From the NCBI GenBank assembly GCA_964611645.1, contig CAZTAO010000134.1, positions 1 through 5,160 on the forward strand: a stretch of DNA of 5,160 bases, written 5' to 3'. Positions 4,933 through 5,160 of the stretch are shown here, piece after piece. The number at the start of each line of letters is the position of its first letter. Position 1 is the first letter of the stretch. The position numbers and the translations under genes are program-made. The notes beneath the pieces are model-generated. The model ran no database searches. It saw nothing but the letters and a program-made list of their open reading frames with translations, and was not told where the DNA came from. The DNA comes from CAZTAO01 sp964611645. GTDB taxonomy: Bacteria > Armatimonadota > UBA5829.

Positions 4933-5160
4933 TGGCAGAACAGGCACAGGCTACATAGTCGATGTTGTGACACGGGAGTCGCTCCAGTTTCAGTTCAACC
5001 CGGAGGAGATCTCCGATGAGAAGAGCGCCGACTATGCGGCCGTGAAGGTGCCGGGGCTGAGCCATCCGCGATATCAGTTTGTGGCAGGGGAAGCCCGCAG
5101 GATCTCGTTCAAGCTGTCGTTCTTCAAGGGGCCGGTGAAGCGCAATGTGGATTGGCTGCG
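4925..5160 (+). CDS. Contractile tail/baseplate tube-type protein (CIS tube N-terminal / LysM-type), 5' part only
   Basis: The frame ending in 2 from 4925 is open to the window edge (78 complete codons). It encodes a stretch with LQFQFNPEEISDEKSADYA (20-38), VPGLSHPRYQFVAG (42-55) and RISFKLSFFKGPVKRNVDWL (59-78). The 'F.FNPEE', 'PG.SHPR.QFV.G' and 'I.F.L.F..G.VK..V.WL' blocks are characteristic of the contractile injection system tube protein N-terminal family. In phages this family often carries a C-terminal LysM domain and links tape measure, tube end and baseplate hub. There is no ATG in this frame. After the TAA at 4901 the only credible start is TTG 4925, overlapping the upstream gene by 8 bases, with a weak AAGG 12 bases before it. 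The alternative is ATG 4932 (TGATG overlap), which is out of frame and stops at 4956-4958; see the findings. The C-terminal part, including any LysM domain, lies outside the window. Confidence 0.8.
   Translation, partial: MADGRTGTGYIVDVVTRESLQFQFNPEEISDEKSADYAAVKVPGLSHPRYQFVAGEARRISFKLSFFKGPVKRNVDWL

Noticed and set aside
1..5160. CRISPR array, tRNA, insertion sequence, promoter or terminator
   Set aside because: No short direct repeats with spacers, tRNA-like cloverleaf, terminal inverted repeats or hairpin followed by a U-run was seen. The T-run at 1139-1146 is the slippery site within coding sequence, not a terminator.

Overview
The window is a compact, single-strand (+) block of tail genes from a contractile-tailed (myovirus-type) bacteriophage or prophage. 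I identified it from protein families read directly from the translations: a T4 gp19-like tail tube protein, a gp26-like tail assembly chaperone with a frameshifted extension, a TP901-type tape measure protein, a small nucleoside 2-deoxyribosyltransferase-like (DUF4406/DUF7768) protein, and the N-terminus of a contractile-tail tube/LysM-type baseplate protein. Base composition is moderately GC-rich by eye. The Shine-Dalgarno sites are strong, one matching about ten bases of the 16S anti-SD, so the host is a bacterium with canonical initiation. I cannot name the host, and there is no tRNA, integrase or host gene to anchor it.

Layout: bases 1-12 appear to be the last codons of an upstream gene, by synteny perhaps the tail sheath. 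Bases 24-482 encode the tail tube. Bases 491-1168 encode the assembly chaperone. A T TTT TTG slippery heptamer at 1141-1147 probably moves a fraction of ribosomes into the -1 frame, giving a 275-residue extended product that ends at 1317. The tape measure (1314-4607) starts with an ATGA overlap on that -1 frame stop. The DUF4406/DUF7768-like gene (4594-4932) overlaps the end of the tape measure by 14 bases. The tube/LysM-type protein begins at about 4925, probably on TTG, and runs off the window. There is no gap between genes of more than about 10 bases, no promoter or terminator was seen, and nothing convincing lies on the minus strand. The whole stretch reads as one polycistronic, translationally coupled late-gene transcript.

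How the genes work together, inferred from related phages: the chaperone and its frameshifted long form would coat the tape measure and recruit tube subunits. The tape measure sets tube length (about 165 nm at 0.15 nm per residue). The tube polymerises around it, and the protein at the right edge joins tube to baseplate. The odd member is the deoxyribosyltransferase-like gene, a probable nucleotide-metabolism or base-modification gene tucked between tape measure and baseplate genes. The most notable observations are the -1 frameshift cassette, which pairs a slippery heptamer with an SD-like GGAGG exactly 10 bases upstream (dnaX-like), and the misplaced enzyme-like gene.
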